From Pseudomonas sp. (GTDB taxonomy: Bacteria; Pseudomonadota; Gammaproteobacteria; Pseudomonadales; Pseudomonadaceae), in NCBI RefSeq assembly GCF_030150285.1, contig NZ_JASLGE010000045.1, forward strand, positions 1-21,911: a stretch of DNA of 21,911 nt. Reading direction: 5' to 3'. Positions within the stretch are counted from its first letter, which is position 1. The number at the start of each line of letters is the position of its first letter. Below, piece after piece: positions 7,505 through 17,025 of the stretch. The notes beneath the pieces are model-generated. The model saw nothing but the letters and a program-made list of their open reading frames with translations, did not search any database and was not told the origin of the DNA. A program made the translations under genes and the position numbers.

Positions 7505-7558
7505 AACCGCTAAGCGATGATTCGTCGCATTCCTCTGCCTTTTCGGCTCTTTTAGCGG

Positions 7559-7587
7559 TAGACCAAAAATGCCTTTTTCTGTAAGCT
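7559..7587 (+). promoter_or_regulatory. weak candidate promoter for the carA leader
   Basis: TAGACC (7559-7564) and TAAGCT (7582-7587) are 17 bases apart. This is the best-spaced sigma-70-like pair I could find between the dapB terminator and the leader ORF, but both hexamers are poor matches. An inverted repeat, ACCGCTAA (7506-7513) and TTAGCGGT (7552-7559), flanks the region just upstream. Confidence 0.25.
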
Positions 7588-7592
7588 ACAGC

Positions 7593-7610
7593 TTTAGTGT
7601 GTCCACTAAA
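7593..7610 (+). promoter_or_regulatory. upstream hairpin in the carA leader
   Basis: TTTAGTG (7593-7599), loop TGTC, CACTAAA (7604-7610) form a perfect 7-bp stem shortly before the leader ORF. In pyrBI-type leaders such an early hairpin can pause polymerase so that a ribosome catches up; that role here is inferred. Confidence 0.4.
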
Positions 7611-7627
7611 AGCGCGCAGATAATTCG

Positions 7628-7720
7628 ATGAAGAAGCGGAGTGACGTGTCCATACGTCACTCCGCTTTTTTACAACCTGCGATCGCCCTTTCAGGCTTTA
7701 TTTACGGGAGGTCTTCTTGA
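7628..7720 (+). CDS. candidate carA leader peptide, 30 codons
   Basis: The ATG at 7628 opens a 30-codon frame starting MKKRSDVSIRHSAFLQP, with TGA at 7718-7720. The stop overlaps the TTG start of carA (7717-7719) in a TTGA junction. The frame runs through the whole terminator hairpin (7634-7671), so a translating ribosome would block hairpin formation. Three Arg codons (4, 10, 28) are present but not clustered. No good Shine-Dalgarno precedes the ATG, which weakens the case. The layout resembles enteric pyrL-pyrBI, where UTP-sensitive coupling of translation and transcription sets readthrough. Translation itself is not proven from sequence. Confidence 0.5.
   Translation: MKKRSDVSIRHSAFLQPAIALSGFIYGRSS
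7634..7671 (+). terminator. leader terminator/attenuator of carA
   Basis: AAGCGGAGTGACG (7634-7646), an 8-base loop, and CGTCACTCCGCTT (7655-7667) form a perfect 13-bp stem merging with a T6 run (7666-7671). It is a textbook intrinsic terminator, but it stands 45 bases upstream of carA with no gene before it apart from the leader ORF. This makes it an attenuator controlling entry into the car operon. Confidence 0.85.
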
Positions 7721-8853
7721 CTAAGCAAGCCATACTCGCCCTCGCTGATGGCAGCATTTTTCGCGGCGAAGCCATTGGGGCCGACGGTCAAACCGTTGGT
7801 GAGGTGGTGTTTAACACCGCAATGACTGGCTACCAGGAGATCCTGACGGATCCTTCCTACGCTCAGCAAATCGTGACCCTGACTTACCCGCATGTCGGTA
7901 ATACCGGTACTACACCGGAAGACGCCGAGTCTGATCGTGTTTGGTCCGCAGGTTTGGTAATCCGTGATCTGCCGCTGGTTGCCAGCAACTGGCGTAACAC
8001 AATGTCGCTGGCTGACTACCTGAAAGCCAACAATGTGGTAGCCATTGCGGGTATTGATACGCGTCGCCTGACGCGCATCCTGCGCGAGAAAGGCGCGCAA
8101 AACGGCTGCATCATGGCCGGTGACAACATTTCTGAAGAGGCTGCCATTGCCGCTGCTCAAGGCTTCCCGGGCCTGAAGGGCATGGACCTGGCCAAAGTGG
8201 TCAGCACCGAGAAAGCCTACGAGTGGCGCTCCAGTGTCTGGAACCTGGCGACCGATAGCCATCCGACGATTGAAGCCTCTGAGCTGCCTTACCATGTGGT
8301 TGCCTACGACTACGGCGTGAAGTGGAACATTCTGCGCATGCTGGTCGAGCGCGGCTGCCGCGTGACGGTCGTACCGGCTCAGACGCCGGCAAGTGATGTA
8401 CTGGCGTTGAATCCCGATGGCGTATTCCTGTCCAACGGCCCAGGTGATCCTGCGCCATGCGACTACGCAATCACGGCCATTCAGGCAGTCCTGGAAACCG
8501 AGATTCCGGTATTCGGCATTTGCCTCGGTCATCAACTGCTCGCGCTGGCAGCGGGTGCCAAGACCGTGAAAATGGGCCACGGTCACCATGGTGCCAACCA
8601 CCCGGTTCAAGACCTGGACACGGGCGTTGTGATGATCACCAGCCAAAACCACGGTTTTGCGGTGGACGAAGCCACCTTGCCCGCCAACGTGCGTGCCATT
8701 CACAAGTCGCTGTTCGACGGCACTTTGCAAGGCATCGAACTGACCGACAAGAGCGCTTTCAGCTTCCAGGGTCACCCTGAAGCGAGCCCGGGCCCGAACG
8801 ACGTAGCGCCGCTGTTCGACCGTTTCATCAATGAGATGGCCAAGCGCCGCTGA
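7717..8853 (+). CDS. carA: Carbamoyl-phosphate synthase, glutaminase (small) subunit
   Basis: CarA hydrolyses glutamine and channels ammonia to CarB for carbamoyl phosphate, the precursor of arginine and pyrimidines. The protein is 378 residues, the family's usual size. The start is TTG at 7717 (MTKQAILALADGS), with GGGAGG five bases upstream; no ATG fits the family N-terminus. The N-terminal small-subunit domain occupies about 1-150 and the class I glutamine amidotransferase domain about 190-378. The triad is visible at Cys269 (FGICLGHQLL), His353 and Glu355 (QGHPEA), matching E. coli numbering. It is preceded by an attenuator-like leader whose ORF overlaps its start, and followed after 121 bases by carB. 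Confidence 0.98.
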   Translation: MTKQAILALADGSIFRGEAIGADGQTVGEVVFNTAMTGYQEILTDPSYAQQIVTLTYPHVGNTGTTPEDAESDRVWSAGLVIRDLPLVASNWRNTMSLADYLKANNVVAIAGIDTRRLTRILREKGAQNGCIMAGDNISEEAAIAAAQGFPGLKGMDLAKVVSTEKAYEWRSSVWNLATDSHPTIEASELPYHVVAYDYGVKWNILRMLVERGCRVTVVPAQTPASDVLALNPDGVFLSNGPGDPAPCDYAITAIQAVLETEIPVFGICLGHQLLALAAGAKTVKMGHGHHGANHPVQDLDTGVVMITSQNHGFAVDEATLPANVRAIHKSLFDGTLQGIELTDKSAFSFQGHPEASPGPNDVAPLFDRFINEMAKRR

Positions 8854-8974
8854 TCATGTCCTTGCTGTAGCGAAGTCGCCCGAGGGTGGCCCCGAAACCC
8901 GGTGGCCCCTTGGGTGGCTTCAGGAACCTGATTGACGGCTTGCCGACTGACCTGCGGATTTGAGTGATAAACCC
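8854..8974. other. carA-carB spacer, no gene
   Basis: The 121 bases hold no credible ORF. GGTGGCCCC occurs twice (8885-8893 and 8901-8909), with a third GGTGGC shortly after. As I recall, P. aeruginosa has an additional ORF at this point in its carA-orf-carB-greA operon; it is absent here. I see no terminator, so carA and carB are probably one transcript. Confidence 0.6.
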
Positions 8975-12192
<3,218 letters not shown>

Positions 12193-12196
<4 letters not shown>

Positions 12197-12675
12197 GCAT
12201 AACCAAGTACCCAATGACGGTTCAGGGAGCCAAAGCCCTGGAAGAAGAGCACGCACACCTGACCAAGGTTGTTCGACCAAAGCTGAGCCAGGACATCGGC
12301 ACAGCGCGTGAGTTGGGCGACCTGAAGGAAAATGCTGAATACCATGCTGCTCGTGAGCAGCAAGGTATGGTTGAGGCGCGTATTCGTGACATCGAAGGCC
12401 GCATGCAGAATGCGGTCGTCATTGATGTGACGTCTATCCCTCATACTGGCAAAGTGATTTTCGGCACCACGGTTGAGATCGCCAACGTTGAAACTGACGA
12501 AAGCGTGACTTACAAAATCGTGGGTGAGGATGAGGCTGACTTCAAACTCGGCAAAATCTCCGTCGGTTCGCCACTTGCCCGCGCCTTGATTGCCAAGGAA
12601 GAAGGTGATGTGGTCGCGGTGAAAACACCGGGTGGCGTCATTGAGTACGAGATTGTAGAAGTTCGTCACATCTGA
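12193..12675 (+). CDS. greA: Transcript cleavage factor GreA
   Basis: GreA enters the secondary channel of RNA polymerase and stimulates cleavage of backtracked transcripts. The protein is 160 residues. The N-terminal coiled coil (about 1-77) carries the tip motif GDLKENAEY, with acidic Asp43 and Glu46 equivalent to E. coli D41 and E44. The C-terminal FKBP-like domain has the GSPLARALIAKEEGD region. The start overlaps the carB stop (ATGA) and AAGG lies within carB; an alternative in-frame Met8 lacks this coupling. It is the last gene of the car operon, an association also known in P. aeruginosa, and is followed by a terminator. Confidence 0.98.
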
Positions 12676-12681
12676 GTAATG

Positions 12682-12704
12682 CGCCCGCTTCGTGCGGGCG
12701 TTTT
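12682..12704 (+). terminator. intrinsic terminator of the carA-carB-greA operon
   Basis: CGCCCGC (12682-12688), loop TTCGT, GCGGGCG (12694-12700) and TTTT follow directly after the greA stop. This is a strong GC stem with a short U-tract. Confidence 0.88.
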
Positions 12705-12981
12705 ACATGGGCCGCTGGCCCGCACGTTGCGGGTTGGCAGGCTACATGGACGTATACCGAATTCTTTATCGATGCTGGCCAGGCTTGAGCTGGCATCGTT
12801 GTAAGTCGATACATCAGTCGGTAGCGTGAGCGCAGGCTGGGTGAGTCGTCAGGAGAGTGTGGTGCGTTGGGTGGTGCTGGTTGCCTGATGCGTTGCGCGG
12901 GCAGTTGTGCAGCGTGAGTTGTGACTGCGTGGCTGTTAAAGTGTCAGGGCGCGCGAAGCACGCCCTTGACCCTTGCCAACA
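12705..12981. other. 277-base greA-yhbY spacer, no gene found
   Basis: Short open frames here lack ribosome sites, and the one running into yhbY is antisense to it. I see overlapping hairpins just after the greA terminator: GGGCC/GGCCC at 12709-12721 and CCCGCA/TGCGGG at 12719-12733. Another is GCCAG/CTGGC, flanked by GAT/ATC, at 12771-12797. The rest (about 12800-12940) is G/T-rich on the plus strand and unremarkable. As I recall, P. aeruginosa has an extra ORF in this interval. A small RNA cannot be excluded but nothing specific supports one. Confidence 0.5.
12946..12966 (-). terminator. likely terminator of yhbY
   Basis: On the reverse strand AGGGCG and CGCCCT (12966-12961 and 12951-12946) pair across a 9-base loop, which may close further through GC pairs. 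The sequence TGACACTTTAA follows, giving only a short U-stretch. It lies 15 bases beyond the yhbY stop. Confidence 0.5.
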
Positions 12982-13290
12982 TCACTTGAAGCGATGGATG
13001 TTCGACAGTTGCTTGTTCACGTTGACGTTCTTGCGGTACAGAAGCGCCATTTTGCCGATAACCTGCACCAATTCCGCTTTGCCGGCCTTGCAGAGTTCTG
13101 CAATGGCTTCCAGGCGGGACTCGCGGTCCAGAATATTGACTTTGACTTTAATCAGCTCGTGATCGCCCAATGCGCGTTCGAGTTCGGCTAAAACGCCTTC
13201 AGTCAAACCATTGTCAGCCACAGTCAATACTGGTTTCAGATGGTGGCCAATGGATTTGTACTGTTTCTTCTGCTCTTGAGTGAGCGGCAT
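12982..13290 (-). CDS. yhbY: YhbY, CRM-domain RNA-binding protein
   Basis: YhbY is a single CRM (CRS1-YhbY) domain protein associated with pre-50S ribosomal particles in E. coli. The protein is 102 residues beginning MPLTQEQKKQYKSIGHHLKPVLTV, typical of the family. The usual GxxG-type RNA-binding loop reads VADNGLTEG here, so the first loop glycine of many relatives (GKNGLT) is replaced by Asp. The central ALGDHELIKVKV and the AELVQVIGKMALLYRKN segment are conserved. It is divergent from rlmE, the same pairing found in E. coli, which supports a shared ribosome-assembly theme. Confidence 0.93.
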   Translation of the reverse strand: MPLTQEQKKQYKSIGHHLKPVLTVADNGLTEGVLAELERALGDHELIKVKVNILDRESRLEAIAELCKAGKAELVQVIGKMALLYRKNVNVNKQLSNIHRFK

Positions 13291-13396
13291 AATCTGACCC
13301 CTGTGTCTGATCTTGTAAAAGCGGTGGCCAGTTTACCCGAGCGAGTCCCAGACCGCCCAGTTAATCACGACCCGTTTATATTTTTTGAGGTGGCCC

Positions 13397-14047
13397 GTGG
13401 CCCGTTCCAAAACAAGCCTTAACTGGCTGAAAGAGCATTTCAACGACCCTTACGTCAAAATGGCGCAGAAAGACGGGTACCGTTCGCGTGCCAGCTATAA
13501 ATTGTTGGAGATTCAGGAGCGTGACCGTCTGATCCGCCCTGGCATGACGGTGATCGACCTGGGGGCAGCCCCGGGAGGCTGGTCGCAAGTGACCAGTCGC
13601 CTGATCGGTGGGCAGGGCCGCTTGATCGCGTCCGACATTCTGGAAATGGACAGCATCCCTGATGTGACCTTCATCAAGGGCGACTTCACTGAAGATGCTG
13701 TGCTGGCGCAGATCCTTGAGGCGGTCGGAAATACGCAGGTAGACCTTGTGATTTCCGATATGGCCCCCAATATGAGTGGATTGGCAGCTGTCGATATGCC
13801 GCGCGCGATGTTCCTTTGTGAGTTGGCACTGGATCTTGCAGGCCGAGTTTTGCGGCCGGGCGGTGATTTTTTGATTAAGGTCTTCCAGGGTGAAGGCTTT
13901 GATCAGTACCACAAAGACATCCGCAAGCTGTTCGATAAAGTGCAGATGCGTAAGCCGTTGTCGTCACGAGATCGCTCTCGCGAGCAGTATTTGTTGGGCC
14001 GCGGCTTCCGCGGTGTCGAAGGGTCCGCCAGTGATGAGCGTCTTTGA
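13397..14047 (+). CDS. rlmE: 23S rRNA 2'-O-ribose methyltransferase RlmE (RrmJ/FtsJ)
   Basis: RlmE methylates the 2'-OH of U2552 in 23S rRNA using S-adenosylmethionine, a late 50S assembly step. I choose GTG at 13397 (MARSKTSLNWLKEHF; 216 residues), with GAGG six bases upstream; an in-frame TTG at 13385 lies over that site and adds four non-family residues. The SAM motif DLGAAPGGWS is at 54-63. The catalytic tetrad is complete at Lys35, Asp121, Lys161 and Glu196, each three less than in E. coli (38, 124, 164, 199). The C-terminal tail after RGFRG is a little longer than usual. It precedes ftsH, as in E. coli, where the pair is heat-induced. Confidence 0.97.
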   Translation: MARSKTSLNWLKEHFNDPYVKMAQKDGYRSRASYKLLEIQERDRLIRPGMTVIDLGAAPGGWSQVTSRLIGGQGRLIASDILEMDSIPDVTFIKGDFTEDAVLAQILEAVGNTQVDLVISDMAPNMSGLAAVDMPRAMFLCELALDLAGRVLRPGGDFLIKVFQGEGFDQYHKDIRKLFDKVQMRKPLSSRDRSREQYLLGRGFRGVEGSASDERL

Positions 14048-14051
14048 CAAG

Positions 14052-14077
14052 AGCGATAGGTTTTTTTGTATCGCTTT
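14052..14077 (+). terminator. possible weak terminator after rlmE
   Basis: AGCGATA (14052-14058) and TATCGCT (14069-14075) pair around a T-rich 10-base loop, and TT follows. The stem is short and AU-rich and the T-run sits in the loop, so termination would be partial at best. Confidence 0.3.
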
Positions 14078-14093
14078 ACAGCGCTGGTATAAC
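14066..14093 (+). promoter_or_regulatory. candidate extended -10 promoter for ftsH
   Basis: TGGTATAAC carries an extended -10 (TG at 14085-14086, hexamer TATAAC 14088-14093), with TTGTAT (14066-14071) as a loose -35 at 16 bases. Initiation near 14100 would give a leader of about 130 bases. An overlapping alternative is TTTACA (14075-14080) with TATTTT (14097-14102). I did not find a consensus sigma-32 element here. Confidence 0.45.
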
Positions 14094-14100
14094 GAATATT

Positions 14101-14216
14101 TTGTAGGCAAAGTTTCACAAAGGGTTACAGACGGAGCCTGCAAGGGTTGTAGGCAATGTAGTAAGTTATGCCGGTGAATATCATGCGAAGCACGCTTCAG
14201 TAGCGGGGCTTGCTTC
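14101..14216 (+). promoter_or_regulatory. structured 5' leader of ftsH with alternative pairings
   Basis: TTGTAGGC occurs at 14101-14108 and again at 14147-14154. Both copies can pair with GCCTGCAA at 14136-14143 (eight pairs including one G-U), so two hairpins are mutually exclusive. Further down, GAAGCA (14187-14192) can pair with TGCTTC (14211-14216), ending just before the GAGGG ribosome site at 14218-14222. Function is unknown; the pairings are read directly from sequence. Confidence 0.4.
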
Positions 14217-14229
14217 AGAGGGTAGCTAA

Positions 14230-16149
14230 TTGAACGATATGGCAAAGAATCTGATCCTGTGGTTGATCATTGCTGCTGTCCTGGTGACAGTCATGAACAA
14301 CTTCTCCAGTCCAAACGAGCCACAAACCCTCAACTATTCCGACTTCATCCAGCAAGTTAAGGATGGTAAGGTCGAACGCGTTGCCGTGGACGGCTACGTG
14401 ATTACCGGCAAGCGCAGTGATGGCGATACCTTCAAGACCATTCGTCCAGCTATTCAGGACAATGGTTTGATCGGTGACCTGGTTGAGAACCATGTGACGG
14501 TTGAAGGCAAGCTGCCTGAGCAGCAAAGCATCTGGACACAGTTGCTGGTTGCGAGCTTCCCGATCCTGGTCATCATCGCGGTCTTCATGTTCTTTATGCG
14601 CCAAATGCAAGGTGGGGCTGGCGGTAAAGGCGGCCCGATGAGCTTTGGCAAGAGTAAAGCGCGCCTGTTATCCGAAGATCAGGTCAAAACGACCCTGGCT
14701 GACGTGGCAGGCTGCGATGAGGCCAAGGAAGAGGTCGGCGAACTCGTCGAGTTTCTGCGTGATCCAGGCAAGTTCCAGCGCTTGGGTGGCCGCATCCCGC
14801 GCGGCGTTTTGATGGTGGGGCCGCCGGGTACCGGTAAGACCTTGCTGGCCAAGGCGATTGCAGGTGAAGCCAAGGTGCCGTTCTTTACCATTTCCGGTTC
14901 CGACTTCGTTGAAATGTTTGTGGGTGTGGGTGCAAGCCGCGTTCGTGACATGTTCGAACAGGCTAAAAAGCACGCCCCCTGCATTATCTTTATCGATGAA
15001 ATCGATGCCGTAGGCCGTCATCGTGGTGCCGGTATGGGCGGCGGTCATGACGAGCGTGAGCAAACGCTCAACCAGTTGCTGGTTGAGATGGATGGTTTTG
15101 AAATGAATGACGGCATCATCGTGATTGCTGCCACCAACCGTCCTGATGTGCTTGACCCAGCGTTGCTGCGCCCGGGCCGCTTTGACCGTCAGGTCGTGGT
15201 CGGCTTGCCGGATATTCGTGGCCGTGAACAGATTCTGAAAGTCCACATGCGCAAAGTGCCCATGGGCGATGACGTGCAGCCTGCAGTGATTGCGCGAGGA
15301 ACGCCCGGCTTCTCGGGTGCAGACCTGGCGAACCTGGTGAACGAGGCGTCGTTGTTCGCCGCGCGCACTGGCAAGCGTGTTGTTGAAATGAAAGAGTTTG
15401 AGTTGGCCAAGGACAAAATCATGATGGGCGCTGAGCGCAAATCCATGGTGATGTCAGATAAAGAAAAACGTAATACCGCGTATCACGAAGCAGGCCATGC
15501 CATTGTTGGTCGTGTAGTGCCTGAGCATGACCCTGTTTACAAGGTGTCGATCATTCCGCGCGGTCGTGCCTTGGGTGTGACCATGTTCCTGCCTGAAGAG
15601 GATCGTTACAGCCTCTCCAAGCGTGCATTGATCAGCCAGATCTGCTCGCTCTACGGCGGTCGTATCGCTGAAGAGATGACGCTCGGCTTTGATGGTGTGA
15701 CCACTGGTGCCTCCAACGACATCATGCGTGCAAGCCAGATCGCGCGAAATATGGTGACCAAGTGGGGCTTGTCGGAAAAGCTGGGGCCACTGATGTATGC
15801 CGAAGACGACGAGTCCTATTTGGGGCGTGGCGGCGGCGGGCAAGGTGCCAGCGTTTCGGGCGAGACAGCCAAGATGATTGACTCCGAAGTGCGCAGTATC
15901 ATTGATCAGTGCTACGGCACGGCCAAGCAGATCCTGACCGATAATCGCGACAAGCTGGAAGCGATGGCTGACGCGCTGATGAAGTACGAGACGATCGATG
16001 CTGATCAGATCGATGACATCATGGCGGGTCGCCCCGCACGCGAACCGCGTGATTGGGACGATAGCGGTAAAGGCACTCCGCCGCCGCCGACGCTGGATAA
16101 AGTCGATCGTCCAGAAGCCCCTATCGGCGGTCCTGCAGCTGATCTTTAA
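14230..16149 (+). CDS. ftsH: ATP-dependent zinc metalloprotease FtsH
   Basis: FtsH is a hexameric inner-membrane AAA+ protease degrading misassembled membrane proteins and regulators such as sigma-32 and LpxC in enterics. The protein is 639 residues. I choose TTG at 14230 (MNDMAKNLIL) because GAGGG lies seven bases upstream; the ATG at 14239 is 16 bases from it. Membrane segments are at about 8-23 and 103-123, with a periplasmic loop between. The AAA domain has Walker A GPPGTGKT (197-204), the pore FVG (230-232), Walker B FIDEID (254-259) and the second region of homology near 309-320. The zinc protease site HEAGH is at 419-423. It is followed after 8 bases by folP. Confidence 0.98.
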   Translation: MNDMAKNLILWLIIAAVLVTVMNNFSSPNEPQTLNYSDFIQQVKDGKVERVAVDGYVITGKRSDGDTFKTIRPAIQDNGLIGDLVENHVTVEGKLPEQQSIWTQLLVASFPILVIIAVFMFFMRQMQGGAGGKGGPMSFGKSKARLLSEDQVKTTLADVAGCDEAKEEVGELVEFLRDPGKFQRLGGRIPRGVLMVGPPGTGKTLLAKAIAGEAKVPFFTISGSDFVEMFVGVGASRVRDMFEQAKKHAPCIIFIDEIDAVGRHRGAGMGGGHDEREQTLNQLLVEMDGFEMNDGIIVIAATNRPDVLDPALLRPGRFDRQVVVGLPDIRGREQILKVHMRKVPMGDDVQPAVIARGTPGFSGADLANLVNEASLFAARTGKRVVEMKEFELAKDKIMMGAERKSMVMSDKEKRNTAYHEAGHAIVGRVVPEHDPVYKVSIIPRGRALGVTMFLPEEDRYSLSKRALISQICSLYGGRIAEEMTLGFDGVTTGASNDIMRASQIARNMVTKWGLSEKLGPLMYAEDDESYLGRGGGGQGASVSGETAKMIDSEVRSIIDQCYGTAKQILTDNRDKLEAMADALMKYETIDADQIDDIMAGRPAREPRDWDDSGKGTPPPPTLDKVDRPEAPIGGPAADL

Positions 16150-16157
16150 GGCTTGAA

Positions 16158-17009
16158 ATGACTTCTGTAAAGTCCCTGACCCGGTTGCCTTGCGGCAACC
16201 GGGTTCTTGATTTGGCCCATGTGCATGTCATGGGCATTCTTAATGTCACCCCTGACTCTTTTTCGGATGGTGGGCGTTTTGCGCCTCGGGATGCAGCGTT
16301 GCGTCATGCTGAGGCAATGCTTTTGGCTGGGGCCACCCTGATTGATGTTGGGGGCGAATCTACGCGTCCTGGTGCCCGTGTCATCTCACCGCAAGAAGAA
16401 CTTGATAGGGTCGCGCCGGTTGTCGAGCGAATCAGTCGCGAACTGAATGTGATTATCTCGGTCGATACCTCGGCACCCATCGTCATGACTGAGGTGGCGC
16501 GCCTGGGAGCGGGGTTGATCAATGATGTGCGCGCATTGCGTCGTGAGGGAGCCTTGCAGGCTGCGGCAGCCACAGGTTTGCCTGTCTGTCTGATGCACAT
16601 GCTGGGCGAGCCGGGCGATATGCAGGATAATCCGCATTACGATGACCTGGTGGGCGACGTGTCGGCATTTCTGGCTGAGCGAATGGCTCGCTGTGCAGCT
16701 GTCGGGATCGTCCCTGAGCGTATCCTGCTGGATCCAGGCTTTGGCTTCGCAAAAACATTGCAGCACAACCTGAGCTTGTTCAAGCATATGGAGGCCTTGC
16801 ATTCCTTGGGTCGGCCTTTGCTGGTGGGTGTGTCGCGCAAAAGCATGATAGGGCAGGCGTTGAATCGGCCGGTGCCTGAGCGGCTGTATGGCAGCCTTGC
16901 GTTGGCCGCTCTGGCGGTCACTAAGGGCGCGCGGATACTGCGTGTCCATGATGTTGCCGAAACAGTTGATGTGGTACGGATGATCGCAGCGGTAGAGTCC
17001 GCCGACTAA
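16158..17009 (+). CDS. folP: Dihydropteroate synthase
   Basis: FolP condenses p-aminobenzoate with dihydropterin pyrophosphate to dihydropteroate in folate synthesis and is the sulfonamide target. The protein is 283 residues, starting at the ATG at 16158 after AAGGCTTGAA. It has the family motifs MGILNVTPDSFSDGG (about 25-39), GGESTRPGA (65-73), LINDVRAL, LLDPGFGFAKT and VGVSRKSMIG, which bind pterin, pyrophosphate and pABA in this TIM-barrel enzyme. I see no insertion near the sulfonamide-resistance loops. It is sandwiched between ftsH and glmM, the conserved gammaproteobacterial order. Codons 8-16 contain a strong hairpin (16179-16204). Confidence 0.97.
   Translation: MTSVKSLTRLPCGNRVLDLAHVHVMGILNVTPDSFSDGGRFAPRDAALRHAEAMLLAGATLIDVGGESTRPGARVISPQEELDRVAPVVERISRELNVIISVDTSAPIVMTEVARLGAGLINDVRALRREGALQAAAATGLPVCLMHMLGEPGDMQDNPHYDDLVGDVSAFLAERMARCAAVGIVPERILLDPGFGFAKTLQHNLSLFKHMEALHSLGRPLLVGVSRKSMIGQALNRPVPERLYGSLALAALAVTKGARILRVHDVAETVDVVRMIAAVESAD
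16179..16204 (+). promoter_or_regulatory. 11-bp hairpin inside the start of folP
   Basis: ACCCGGTTGCC (16179-16189), loop TTGC, GGCAACCGGGT (16194-16204) is a perfect stem, followed by TTCTTGATTT. It looks like an intrinsic terminator stem with an imperfect U-tract, yet it lies in folP codons 8-16. It could partially terminate ftsH transcripts or define their 3' ends. Confidence 0.5.
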
Positions 17010-17025
17010 GAATGATGGAGCACTT

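Noticed and set aside
7521..7535. Possible ArgR half-site (TCGTCGC) upstream of carA
   Set aside because: Only a partial match to the Pseudomonas ArgR TGTCGC half-site, and the AA expected downstream is absent; not enough to call an operator.
12857..13162. 101-codon plus-strand frame in the greA-yhbY gap
   Set aside because: Cys/Trp-rich, no ribosome site, and its 3' half is antisense to yhbY.
13361..13386. AT-rich TTTATATTTTTT patch as an rlmE promoter
   Set aside because: No acceptable -35 at a proper distance, and the start would fall almost on the ribosome site.
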